DNA of 12,652 bases from an uncultured Paracoccaceae bacterium (GTDB lineage: Bacteria > Pseudomonadota > Alphaproteobacteria > Rhodobacterales > Rhodobacteraceae): NCBI GenBank assembly GCA_937907485.1, contig CALESR010000216.1, positions 1-12,652 of the forward strand, written 5' to 3'. The position numbers and the translations under genes are program-made. The notes beneath the pieces were generated by a model. It was not told the origin of the DNA. It made no database searches and saw only the letters and a list, made by a program, of their open reading frames with translations. This document shows, in pieces, positions 5,722 to 12,630 of this stretch; the first letter of the stretch is position 1; every line of letters begins with the position of its first letter.

Positions 5722-6397
5722 GGGCGTCCCCTCCTATGCTTTGTGCCAGAACCCGGCTGATGGTGGTCAAGGGCAGGCCGCTTTCACCCTGCCACTGGTT
5801 GAAGGCCGCCTGCACGGCGGCCCAGCCCTTTTTCGAGGTGGGCGCCTTGTCGATCACCCCCTCGGCCACCAGCCGCGCGACCACATCTTGCGACAGGACA
5901 TAGCCGTCCTTGCCCATCTGGCGCAGCACATAGGGGCCGGTGTTGCCGCCCAGCCGCTGCCCCTCGGTGCCCAGCCATTGCAGCAGGCCCGCCAGATCCT
6001 CGCCCGGCCAATCGGCGACAAAGCGGCCAAAGCTGCCGTGTTCGTCGCGGATGCGGCGGATCAGCGCGGCGTTGTGCAAGATCGCCTGCACCTTGGGCGG
6101 GCTGCGGATGATGCGGGGGTCGTCGCACAGATCCTGCCACCAGTCGGGCGGCTGAAAGGTGACGATGTTGATGTCGAAGCCGTGGAAGGCCGCCAGAATT
6201 CCGGGCCATTTGTTGTCGACCACGGTCCACGAGATGCCGGCCTGAAAGATGCCCTTGGCCATGGTCGCCAGCCAGTCGGAATCTGCCGTGGCGGCCAGTG
6301 CCTCGGGGCTTTTGGCCGCTGGAATGCCCGCCATCACCGCGGCCACCCCGCCCTTGCGCAGGGCGGCTATCGACAGGATGTCCTCAAAGCTGCGCAT
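5714..6397 (-). CDS. DNA-3-methyladenine glycosylase I-like protein
   Basis: A 227-residue protein of the Tag superfamily, expected to remove alkylated bases from DNA as the first step of base excision repair. The Tag-like block is KGIFQAGISWTVVDNKW (48-64), AAFHGFD (69-75), then the IIRSPPKVQAILHNA stretch (96-110). The residues that bind zinc in E. coli Tag (N-terminal Cys/His, C-terminal His/Cys) are absent, so this is the divergent zinc-free form seen in alphaproteobacteria. The GGNTGPYVLRQMG segment (150-162) followed by LSQDVVARL resembles a helix-hairpin-helix plus catalytic Asp arrangement, with Asp171 a candidate. The ATG at 6397 has AAGGGAGG upstream (6409-6402). It is first in the minus-strand run and divergent from thrS across 114 bp. 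Confidence 0.85.
   Translation of the reverse strand: MRSFEDILSIAALRKGGVAAVMAGIPAAKSPEALAATADSDWLATMAKGIFQAGISWTVVDNKWPGILAAFHGFDINIVTFQPPDWWQDLCDDPRIIRSPPKVQAILHNAALIRRIRDEHGSFGRFVADWPGEDLAGLLQWLGTEGQRLGGNTGPYVLRQMGKDGYVLSQDVVARLVAEGVIDKAPTSKKGWAAVQAAFNQWQGESGLPLTTISRVLAQSIGGDALD
5728..5736 (-). promoter_or_regulatory. Strong ribosome binding site deciding a TTG start
   Basis: The minus strand reads TAGGAGGGG and is followed after 6 bases by TTG at 5721. The site is nearly a full anti-SD complement and lies inside the 3' end of the glycosylase gene. It fixes the unusual start of the creatininase-family gene. Confidence 0.75.
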
Positions 6398-6424
6398 GAT
6401 CGCCTCCCTTTGGCTGGCGTCAGG

Positions 6425-6453
6425 TTGACACGCGGCCCAAGGCGGCGCAAGAA
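6425..6453 (+). promoter_or_regulatory. Candidate thrS promoter
   Basis: TTGACA (6425-6430) is a perfect -35, followed after 17 bases by CAAGAA (6448-6453), a weak -10. Transcription would start near 6460 and give a leader of about 50 nt containing the hairpin at 6476-6492. The same TTGAC plus CAAGA pattern with 17-base spacing appears before the Hint-domain gene. Confidence 0.4.
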
Positions 6454-6475
6454 GCGGCGACATAACCCGCAACCG

Positions 6476-6492
6476 GGCGCTCCGTGGGCGCC
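6476..6492 (+). promoter_or_regulatory. thrS leader hairpin resembling a tRNA-Thr anticodon arm
   Basis: GGCGC (6476-6480) pairs with GCGCC (6488-6492) around a seven-base loop UCCGUGG, the exact 5-bp stem and 7-nt loop of an anticodon arm. Loop positions 3-5 read CGU, a threonine anticodon, at 29-27 bases before the A of the start codon. In E. coli, threonyl-tRNA synthetase represses its own translation by binding such a mimic just upstream of the ribosome site. Here the ribosome site GAGG follows at 6501-6504. A GC-rich hairpin with CGU could also be chance; loop position 2 is C instead of the usual U33. Confidence 0.35.
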
Positions 6493-6511
6493 AAAATGAC
6501 GAGGACCGGCC

Positions 6512-8458
6512 ATGAGCCTGATCTCCCTGACCTTTCCCGATGGCAATGTGCGGCAATTCGAGGCCGGGGTCACCCCTGCGCAGGTCGCTGCCGCCATCGC
6601 CCCCTCGCTGGCCAAGGCTGCGATTTCCGCCAGCGTCGACGGCGCGCATTGGGATCTGGCGTGGCCGCTGACGCAGAACGCCCGGCTCAGCATCAACACG
6701 ATGAAGGACGACGCGGCGGCGCTGGAACTGATCCGGCACGATCTGGCGCATGTCATGGCCCGCGCGGTGCAGGAAATCTGGCCTGATGTGAAGGTCACCA
6801 TCGGCCCGGTGCGCGATCTGGGCTGGTTTTACGACTTTGACCGCGCCGAGCCCTTTACGCCCGAGGATCTGGGCCAGATCGAGGCGCGGATGAAGCAGAT
6901 CATCAACGCCCGCGACCCGGTGCGCACCGAGGTCTGGGAACGCGCCCGCGCGCTGGCGCATTATCAGGCCGCGAACGAGCCCTACAAGGTCGAACTGCTG
7001 GCCCGCATCCCCGAAGGGCAGGACATCCGCATGTATTGGCACGGCCCCTGGCAGGACCTGTGCCGCGGCCCGCACCTGCAGCACACCGGGCAATTGCCCG
7101 CCGACGGGTTCAAGCTGATGAACGTCGCCGGGGCCTATTGGCTGGGCGACTCCAGCCGCCCCATGCTGCAACGCATCTATGGCGTGGCGTTCAAGAACCG
7201 CGACGACCTGAAGGCCCATCTGACCATGCTGGAAGAGGCCGCGAAACGCGACCATCGCAAGCTGGGCAAGGAGATGGACCTGTTCCACATGCAGGAAGAG
7301 GCGCCGGGGCAGATCTTCTGGCACCCGAACGGCTGGACGATCTATGCCACGCTGCAAGACTACATGCGCCGCCAGCAGCGCAAGGGCGGCTATGTCGAGG
7401 TCAACACGCCGCAGGTGGTGAACCGCAAGCTGTGGGAGGCCTCGGGCCATTGGGAGAACTACCGCGAGAACATGTTCATCGTCGAAGTGGACGAGGACGG
7501 CGCGCGGGAAAAGACCATCAACGCGCTGAAGCCGATGAACTGCCCCTGCCATGTGCAGATCTTCAACCACGGCATCAAGAGCTATCGCGACCTGCCGCTG
7601 CGCATGGCCGAATTCGGCTCTTGCGCGCGGTATGAACCCAGTGGTGCGCTGCATGGCATCATGCGCGTGCGTGGCTTTACGCAAGACGACGCGCATATCT
7701 TTGCTACCGAAGAGCAGATCGAGGGCGAGGCCAAGCGCTTTATCCAGTTCCTCGCGGCGGTCTATGCCGACCTCGGGTTCGAGACATGGCGCATCAAGCT
7801 GTCCACCCGGCCGGACAAACGCATCGGCACCGAGGAAAGCTGGGACTTTGCCGAGGCCGCGCTGGCCAATGCGGTCACGGCGGCGGGGCATACCTTCGAA
7901 CTGTTCCCCGGTGAAGGCGCCTTTTATGGGCCGAAGCTGGAATTCGTGCTGACCGACGCCATTGGCCGCGACTGGCAATGCGGCACCTTTCAGGTGGATC
8001 CCAACCTGCCCGAGCGGCTGGATGCCAGCTATGTCGGGCAGGACGGTGCGCGCCATCGCCCGATCATGCTGCACCGCGCCTGCCTTGGCAGCTTCGAGCG
8101 GTTCATCGGCATCCTGATCGAGAACTTCGCTGGCAAGCTCCCGCTGTGGCTGGCGCCGCGGCAGGTGGTGGTGGCCTCGATCGTGTCCGAGGCCGACGAC
8201 TATGTGCACGAGGTCGCGGCGGCGCTGCTGGCGGCGGGGCTGCGGGTGGAAACCGACATCCGCAACGAGAAGATCAACTATAAGGTCCGCGAGCATTCGC
8301 TGGGCAAGGTGCCGGTGATTCTGGCGGTGGGTGCGCGCGAGGTGGCCGAGCGCACGGTCTCGGTGCGCCGGTTGGGCGACAACCGGACCGAGACGGTGGC
8401 GTTGGCCGACCTGATGGCCGAACTGGTGGCCGAAGCGACGCCACCCGACCAGCGCTGA
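6512..8458 (+). CDS. thrS: Threonyl-tRNA synthetase
   Basis: A full-length 648-residue class II synthetase that charges tRNA-Thr in the cytoplasm. Residues 1-62 form the TGS domain. The editing domain has HDLAH (His76, His80), Cys184 in DLCRGPH, and the second-domain block AYWLGDSSRPMLQRIYG (208-224). The catalytic core has zinc ligands Cys344 (NCPCH), His395 (DDAHIF) and His521 (MLHRA). Motif 2 is RMAEFGSCARYE..GALHG..RVRGF (364-389). Motif 3 is HRACLGSFERFIGIL with Arg530. The anticodon-binding domain runs from about 545. NCPCH has Cys where many orthologues have Gly (NCPGH). The start ATG follows GAGG after 7 bases. It stands as a single gene divergent from the glycosylase operon; the leader may be autoregulatory. 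Confidence 0.98.
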   Translation: MSLISLTFPDGNVRQFEAGVTPAQVAAAIAPSLAKAAISASVDGAHWDLAWPLTQNARLSINTMKDDAAALELIRHDLAHVMARAVQEIWPDVKVTIGPVRDLGWFYDFDRAEPFTPEDLGQIEARMKQIINARDPVRTEVWERARALAHYQAANEPYKVELLARIPEGQDIRMYWHGPWQDLCRGPHLQHTGQLPADGFKLMNVAGAYWLGDSSRPMLQRIYGVAFKNRDDLKAHLTMLEEAAKRDHRKLGKEMDLFHMQEEAPGQIFWHPNGWTIYATLQDYMRRQQRKGGYVEVNTPQVVNRKLWEASGHWENYRENMFIVEVDEDGAREKTINALKPMNCPCHVQIFNHGIKSYRDLPLRMAEFGSCARYEPSGALHGIMRVRGFTQDDAHIFATEEQIEGEAKRFIQFLAAVYADLGFETWRIKLSTRPDKRIGTEESWDFAEAALANAVTAAGHTFELFPGEGAFYGPKLEFVLTDAIGRDWQCGTFQVDPNLPERLDASYVGQDGARHRPIMLHRACLGSFERFIGILIENFAGKLPLWLAPRQVVVASIVSEADDYVHEVAAALLAAGLRVETDIRNEKINYKVREHSLGKVPVILAVGAREVAERTVSVRRLGDNRTETVALADLMAELVAEATPPDQR

Positions 8459-8482
8459 GGGGTTTCGCCCTTGGCCGCGCGA

Positions 8483-8598
8483 CCCCAGAGGGGCCGCGCC
8501 GCCGCGGGCGACCCAGGCGCGGGCTGACGCCCGCGATGGGGGGCGCTGCCCCCCTCGGCCTGCGGCCTCACCCCCCGGGATATTTGAGCGAGCAAAGA
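8483..8598. repeat. Rhodobacterales-type intergenic hairpin element
   Basis: Between thrS and lhgO lie three hairpins. CCCC-AGA-GGGG is at 8483-8493. CGCGGGC/GCCCGCG is at 8518-8535 with loop TGAC. GGGGGGC/GCCCCCC is at 8538-8554 with loop GCT. They are followed by a small GGCC-TGC-GGCC and the tail CCCCCCGGGATATTTGAGC. From memory, G-run/C-run hairpins followed by CCCGGGATATTT recur between genes in many Rhodobacterales genomes, often after stop codons. The element probably serves as thrS terminator or mRNA end, though it lacks a T tract. It is the only copy in this window. Confidence 0.6.
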
Positions 8599-8616
8599 GG
8601 GGGCGGGCGAGCGCGG

Positions 8617-9822
8617 ATGATCCACGAGTTTTGCGTGATCGGCGGCGGCATTGTCGGGTTGGCGGCGGCGCGGGCCTTGCAGGCGCGGCGGCCGGGGGCC
8701 TCGGTGGTGGTGCTCGACAAGGAGGCGCGGCTGGGGCTGCACCAGACCGGGCGCAATTCGGGGGTGATCCACTCGGGCATCTATTATGCGCCCGGCAGCC
8801 TGAAGGCGCGGTTGTGCCGCGAGGGGGCCACGGCGACCAAGGCCTTTTGTCAGGCGCATGGCATCCCCTTTGAGGCACGCGGCAAGTTGATCGTGGCGAC
8901 GCGCGCGGCCGAGATTCCGCGGATGGAGGCGCTGTTGGCGCGGGCGGCCGAAAACGGCATCGACGCGCGGCGGTTGTCGGCGGGGGACATCGCCGAACGC
9001 GAGCCGGCGATTGCCGGGCTGGCGGCGATCGAGGTGCCGGGGGCGGCAATTGTCAGCTATGGGCGCATTCTCGACGCGCTGGCGGCGGATCTGCGCGCGG
9101 GCGGCGCCGAGATCCGGCTGGGCGCCGCGCCTCTGGCCATCGTCGAGCACGGCGATCATGTCGAGGTGGCCTTGCCCGGTGGCACCCTGCGGGCGCGGCG
9201 GCTGGTGGCCTGCGCCGGGTTGCAGTCGGACCGCGTGGCGCGGATGGCCGGACTGGTCCTGCGCCACCGCATCGTGCCGTTTCGCGGCGAGTACTGGCGG
9301 CTGCGGCCGGAAAAATCGGCCATTGCGCAGGCGATGATCTATCCGGTGCCGGACCCGGAATTGCCGTTTCTGGGGGTGCATCTGACGCCGATGATCGACG
9401 GGTCGATGAGTCTGGGGCCGAACGCCATGCTGGGTCTGGCGCGCGAGGGCTATGGCAAATTCGCGCTGGACCGCCGCGATCTGGCCGAGATGCTGGGCTT
9501 TGGCGGCTTTTGGCGGGTGCTGGGGCGCAACCTGCGGCCGGGGCTGGAGGAACTGGGCAATGGTTTGTTCAAGCGGCGCTATCTGGCGGCCTGTCGGCGG
9601 TATTGCCCCGCGTTAGACCTGGAGGACATGCTGCCGATGGCGCCGGGGATTCGGGCGCAGGCGGTGATGGCGGATGGCACGATGGCGCAGGATTTCCTGC
9701 TGTTGGAAACGCCGCGCATGCTGCATGTCTGCAATGCGCCCTCGCCGGCGGCAACCTCGGCTTTGCCGATCGGAGCGATGATCGCCGAGCGGGTGCTGGG
9801 GGCGGCGTCAGCGAGCCGGTGA
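8617..9822 (+). CDS. lhgO: L-2-hydroxyglutarate oxidase/dehydrogenase (FAD)
   Basis: A 401-residue FAD enzyme of the D-amino-acid-oxidase fold that oxidises L-2-hydroxyglutarate to 2-oxoglutarate, passing electrons to the quinone pool or oxygen. The dinucleotide-binding GGGIVG is at 9-14 and the flavin acid region ends in VVLDKE (31-36). The family signature HQTGRNSGVIHSGIYYAPGS is at 42-61. Further hallmarks are RGEYWRL (223-229), YPVPDPELPFLGVH (242-255), MIDGSMSLGPNA (259-270) and the C-terminal HVCNAPSPAATSALPIG (370-386), which contacts FAD. The start at ATG 8617 places the Rossmann motif at the N terminus; the ribosome site is weak. It appears to be a single gene, convergent with the universal stress gene. 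Confidence 0.93.
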   Translation: MIHEFCVIGGGIVGLAAARALQARRPGASVVVLDKEARLGLHQTGRNSGVIHSGIYYAPGSLKARLCREGATATKAFCQAHGIPFEARGKLIVATRAAEIPRMEALLARAAENGIDARRLSAGDIAEREPAIAGLAAIEVPGAAIVSYGRILDALAADLRAGGAEIRLGAAPLAIVEHGDHVEVALPGGTLRARRLVACAGLQSDRVARMAGLVLRHRIVPFRGEYWRLRPEKSAIAQAMIYPVPDPELPFLGVHLTPMIDGSMSLGPNAMLGLAREGYGKFALDRRDLAEMLGFGGFWRVLGRNLRPGLEELGNGLFKRRYLAACRRYCPALDLEDMLPMAPGIRAQAVMADGTMAQDFLLLETPRMLHVCNAPSPAATSALPIGAMIAERVLGAASASR

Positions 9823-9870
9823 GTCGTCAGGGCAAGATGAAGCGGGCAGGGCGACAGGTGCCCGAGGGCG

Positions 9871-9890
9871 CACCCGGCGGTTCGCGGGTG
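9871..9890. terminator. Candidate hairpin between convergent genes
   Basis: CACCCG (9871-9876) pairs with CGGGTG (9885-9890) around an 8-base loop in the 76-bp gap between the convergent lhgO and universal stress genes. No T tract follows on either strand, so intrinsic termination is uncertain. Confidence 0.3.
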
Positions 9891-9898
9891 GGGGCGGC

Positions 9899-10657
9899 TC
9901 AGTCCGGTTTGGCGACCAGCAGGTCGGTAGGCGGGGCGCGCATCAGGTCGCGGGCGTAATTGCCCAGCGCCTGCGGGTCGCGGCCGGAATGCGCGCCGAT
10001 GCAGACCAGATCGGCGCCCAGTTCGTCGCGGCGAAACGCGAGCACCTGATGCACGCCGCCGGGCACGATTTCCGGCGCTTCGGCCAGATCGGGCAGGCCG
10101 GGCTGGGCGAGAAATGCTGCCCGCGCGGCCTCGGCACGGGCGAGCGCGGCGTCGAATTCGGGCTTGCCTTCGATTGCGCGGGCGCCCAGCCGCATCTGCA
10201 GCGCGTGAATGGCGTGGAACTGCGCGCCGGGTGCCAGCCGCGCGGCCGCCCGCAGTGCGGCGGCCGAGGCGAGGGAGAAATCGCTCAGCGCCAGAACCTG
10301 CCGGTAAGGGCCTTCGGGCGGGCGATGGGCGATCAGCACCGGGCAGGGCGCAACCAGCACGATGCGCTCCATCGTGGTCAGGCGCAGCAGGTCCAGCACC
10401 CGGCGTTCGCGGTGCAGGCCCAGCACGATCAGCACCGCCCCCTCGGCGCGGGCGAGGTCGGCCAGCGCGGCGGCGGGTTGGCCGAGCAGCAGGCGCTCGT
10501 CACCGCCGGGGGCCGGGGTGAGCGGCGCGTCGCCGGTCTCGACATGGGCGACGATCAACCGGGCTGACAGCGCCTGCGCCACCAGCGCCGCGCGGGCCGC
10601 GACATGGGCCGAACGCGGAGAGCGGTCGGTGGCGGCGATCACACAGGGTTGCGGCAT
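9899..10657 (-). CDS. Universal stress protein, tandem UspA domains
   Basis: A 252-residue protein made of two UspA-like alpha/beta domains, roughly residues 1-112 and 118-252. Domain 1 opens with CVIAATDRSPRSAHVAARAA and closes with TTMERIVLVAPCPVLIA (94-110). Domain 2 opens with VLALSDFSLASAAALRAA and closes with LGNYARDLMRAPPTDLLVAK (231-250). Both keep the final strand typical of the family; the glycine-rich ATP-binding loop is only partly recognisable, so ATP binding is unsure. UspA proteins are cytosolic stress-response factors with generally unclear mechanism. ATG 10657 with GAGG 8 bases upstream (10669-10666) is preferred over a GTG at 10666. The upstream Hint-domain gene ends 10 bp before the start, so the two are cotranscribed. 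Confidence 0.88.
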   Translation of the reverse strand: MPQPCVIAATDRSPRSAHVAARAALVAQALSARLIVAHVETGDAPLTPAPGGDERLLLGQPAAALADLARAEGAVLIVLGLHRERRVLDLLRLTTMERIVLVAPCPVLIAHRPPEGPYRQVLALSDFSLASAAALRAAARLAPGAQFHAIHALQMRLGARAIEGKPEFDAALARAEAARAAFLAQPGLPDLAEAPEIVPGGVHQVLAFRRDELGADLVCIGAHSGRDPQALGNYARDLMRAPPTDLLVAKPD

Positions 10658-10667
10658 GGCGGGCACC

Positions 10668-11684
10668 TCATCCGTTCAGACCGGCGCCGGGCGCCTGGGG
10701 GCGGTCGCGCAATCGCGAGACCATCTCGGGGTTCAGATCGGCGCCGGTATGCAGCCGTTGATCCAGCCCCGGAAAGGCCAGTCGCAGCGGCGCGGCCAGA
10801 TCCTCGGGCAGGCGGGTCAGGGTCGAAGGGCAGACCATCAGGCTCTCGCTGGGGATACCTTCGGCATAGATCACCTCATGCGCGGCAAAGACCAGCGAGA
10901 AATACTCGACCCAGCCGCCTTCGCGCCGCAAGATCGTGCGCCCGTCGACCAGATGGCGGGCCTGCACCAGCAGTTCGGCGGCACCGGCCAGCGGTTTGGC
11001 CTCGCGCCGATAGAGGAACAGCCGGTGATGCGGGCTGACGATCAGCGCCTCGGGGTTGCCCATCACGCCGGGTTGCACCACCACCGGGGCAAAGCCGCCT
11101 TCGGCGCGCAGTTGCACCGCGCCCTTCCAGATCAGCGGTTGCACGGCGTGGTCACGGGTGATGACGCTGTCGCCGGGGTGCAGATCCTCGACCGGCACCT
11201 GCCGCCCGTCGGCCAGGGCGATGCGGGTGCCGCGGGCAAAGGCCCCGGCGACGACATCGGCCAGCCGGATCGGCCCCGGCTGGGCGTCGGCGGCGATCAG
11301 CGTATAGGTCAGCCGGGCGCGCAGGGGCGACAGCGGCAGCGCCAGACGCCGCGCCCCCAGCCGCAACACCAGCACCTCGACCAGATCCCCGTCGGGCGCC
11401 ATCAGCGACAGCCGCCCTTCCAGCGCCAGCGGGTCACCGGCGCGGCCCAGGGCCGAGCCTTCGGCCAGCCGCCCGCCGGTGTCCTGCACCCCAAGCGCAA
11501 GGCGCAGGGTCAGCGGCTGCGCGCCCTCGGCCAGCCGGTAATAATCGCCGCAGATGCTGTCGGCAGGGGCGGGCAGCGGGTCACCGGCATTGGCGCCCGA
11601 CAGCACGCCCAGCGCGGCGCCGTCAAAGACCGCGACGGTATGCGCCACCAAGGGCGGAGTCGCTGACCGGGGGGCGGCGGGCAT
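10668..11684 (-). CDS. Hint-domain protein (Hedgehog/intein type, Hint_2)
   Basis: A 338-residue protein of a family expanded in Rhodobacterales. An N-terminal domain of about 140 residues (AHTVAVFDGAALGVLSG, CGDYYRLAEG) precedes a Hint_2 domain at about 148-282: FARGTRIALADGRQVPVEDL, GDSVITRDH, IWKG, VSPHHRLFLY (217-225), ARHLVDGR, VEYFSLVFAAHEVIYAEG (259-276). Hint domains normally cleave themselves using a Cys, or sometimes Ser/Thr, at position 1. Here that place is Ala148, so self-processing is doubtful; relatives I recall have Ser or Cys near this point. The function is unknown. ATG 11684 is preferred over ATG 11753 because the 23 extra residues are Arg/His-rich and look non-coding, and a promoter lies between the two. 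The universal stress gene follows after 10 bp. Confidence 0.85.
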   Translation of the reverse strand: MPAAPRSATPPLVAHTVAVFDGAALGVLSGANAGDPLPAPADSICGDYYRLAEGAQPLTLRLALGVQDTGGRLAEGSALGRAGDPLALEGRLSLMAPDGDLVEVLVLRLGARRLALPLSPLRARLTYTLIAADAQPGPIRLADVVAGAFARGTRIALADGRQVPVEDLHPGDSVITRDHAVQPLIWKGAVQLRAEGGFAPVVVQPGVMGNPEALIVSPHHRLFLYRREAKPLAGAAELLVQARHLVDGRTILRREGGWVEYFSLVFAAHEVIYAEGIPSESLMVCPSTLTRLPEDLAAPLRLAFPGLDQRLHTGADLNPEMVSRLRDRPQAPGAGLNG

Positions 11685-11720
11685 CGGGTGTGGTCCGGCA
11701 TGGCTGGGAATGCGGCGGTG

Positions 11721-11749
11721 ATCTTGCGGCGAACGGCGGCGGGCGTCAA
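11721..11749 (-). promoter_or_regulatory. Candidate promoter of the Hint-usp pair
   Basis: On the minus strand TTGACG (11749-11744) and CAAGAT (11726-11721) are separated by 17 bases. Transcription would begin near 11714, giving a leader of about 30 nt before the ATG at 11684. This argues against the upstream ATG at 11753. Confidence 0.4.
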
Positions 11750-11795
11750 CCATCTGTCACAAAGCGGGGTGCTTGGTGCCGGTGCCCCCCTCGCG

Positions 11796-11824
11796 TTGCG
11801 GGGGCGTGGCGGGAATGCTAGGTC
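11796..11824 (+). promoter_or_regulatory. Candidate promoter of the SDR gene
   Basis: TTGCGG (11796-11801) and TAGGTC (11819-11824) are 17 bases apart, with TGC just before the -10 as an extended element. The leader would be about 20 nt. The match is moderate. Confidence 0.35.
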
Positions 11825-11850
11825 TGGGGCAACGCGACAGGGAGACATCG

Positions 11851-12630
11851 ATGGATCTGGGGATCAAGGGAAAGACGGCGCTGGTCTGCGCCTCGTCCAA
11901 GGGGCTGGGGCTGGGCTGCGCCGAGGCGCTGGCGGCGGCCGGCGTGGATCTGGTGATGAACGCGCGCGGGGCCGAGGCGCTGGAGGCCGCCGCCGCCGCG
12001 ATCCGCGCGCGGCACGGCGTGCGGGTGACGGCTGTCGCCGCCGATATCACCACCGAGGCCGGGCGCGCCGAGGTGCTGGCGGCGGCGGGCTCGGTGGATA
12101 TTCTGGTCACCAACGCCGGGGGCCCGCCGCCCGGTTTGTGGAGCGACTGGACGCGCGACGATTTTCTGAAGGCGATCGATGCCAACATGTTGACGCCGAT
12201 CGCGCTGATGCAGGCGATGCTACCGGGGATGATGGCGCGCGGCTGGGGCCGGGTCGTCAACATCACCTCGCAGGCCGTCAAAGCGCCCATCGGCGTGCTG
12301 GGCCTGTCGAATGCGGCGCGCACCGGGCTGACCGGCTTTGTCGCGGGCACTGCGCGGCAGGTGGCGGGCAAGGGCGTGACGATCAACAACCTGCTGCCCG
12401 GCATCCATGACACCGACCGGGCGATCTCGCTGGACACCGGCGCGGCCAAGGCGCAGGGCCTGACGCTGGACGGCGCGCGGCGGGCGCGCGAGGCGACGAT
12501 CCCCGCCGGGCGTTATGGCACGGCGGCGGAATTCGGCGCGGCCTGTGCCTTTCTGTGCAGCCAGCATGCCGGGTTCATCGTCGGGCAGAACCTGCTGCTC
12601 GACGGCGGGGCGATTGCCACGACGATGTGA
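11851..12630 (+). CDS. Atypical short-chain dehydrogenase/reductase (FabG-like)
   Basis: A 259-residue SDR with Rossmann fold. The cofactor motif is SSKGLGLG (15-22), D65 lies in AADIT, NAGGPPPG at 88-95 is a variant of NNAG, and Asn112 and Ser140 (VVNITS) match catalytic positions. The classic Tyr-x-x-x-Lys is replaced by Ser-Asn-Ala-Ala-Arg (153-157) in the otherwise normal LSNAARTGLTGF segment. The C-terminal INNLLPG (178-184) and GQNLLLDGG (245-253) are standard. Annotated relatives called 3-oxoacyl-ACP reductase share the NAGGPPPG and LSNA.R pattern, so the change is likely a subfamily feature and not damage. Substrate unknown; true fatty-acid synthesis FabG is unlikely. ATG 11851 follows AGGGAG (11839-11844) after 6 bases; upstream in-frame codons look non-coding. 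Divergent from the Hint gene. Confidence 0.88.
   Translation: MDLGIKGKTALVCASSKGLGLGCAEALAAAGVDLVMNARGAEALEAAAAAIRARHGVRVTAVAADITTEAGRAEVLAAAGSVDILVTNAGGPPPGLWSDWTRDDFLKAIDANMLTPIALMQAMLPGMMARGWGRVVNITSQAVKAPIGVLGLSNAARTGLTGFVAGTARQVAGKGVTINNLLPGIHDTDRAISLDTGAAKAQGLTLDGARRAREATIPAGRYGTAAEFGAACAFLCSQHAGFIVGQNLLLDGGAIATTM

Noticed and set aside
5714..9049. Open frame of 1111 codons on the minus strand running through thrS and the start of lhgO
   Set aside because: It is antisense to clear thrS and lhgO coding, and its composition is the Pro/Arg/Gly/Gln-rich noise of GC-rich DNA. Only its last 227 codons, the glycosylase starting at 6397, are real.
10362..11666. Open frame of 434 codons on the plus strand opposite the usp and Hint genes
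   Set aside because: It is an antisense shadow: rich in Gln, Arg and Gly, with no motif, while the opposite strand encodes recognisable families.
11685..11753. N-terminal extension of the Hint protein from ATG 11753
   Set aside because: The added residues are Arg/His/Pro-rich, no ribosome site precedes them, and a -35/-10 pair lies inside this segment.
11773..11850. Longer start for the SDR upstream of 11851
   Set aside because: The upstream codons give a Pro/Gly/Arg run without similarity to SDRs, while ATG 11851 has AGGGAG six bases before it and begins the Rossmann fold correctly.
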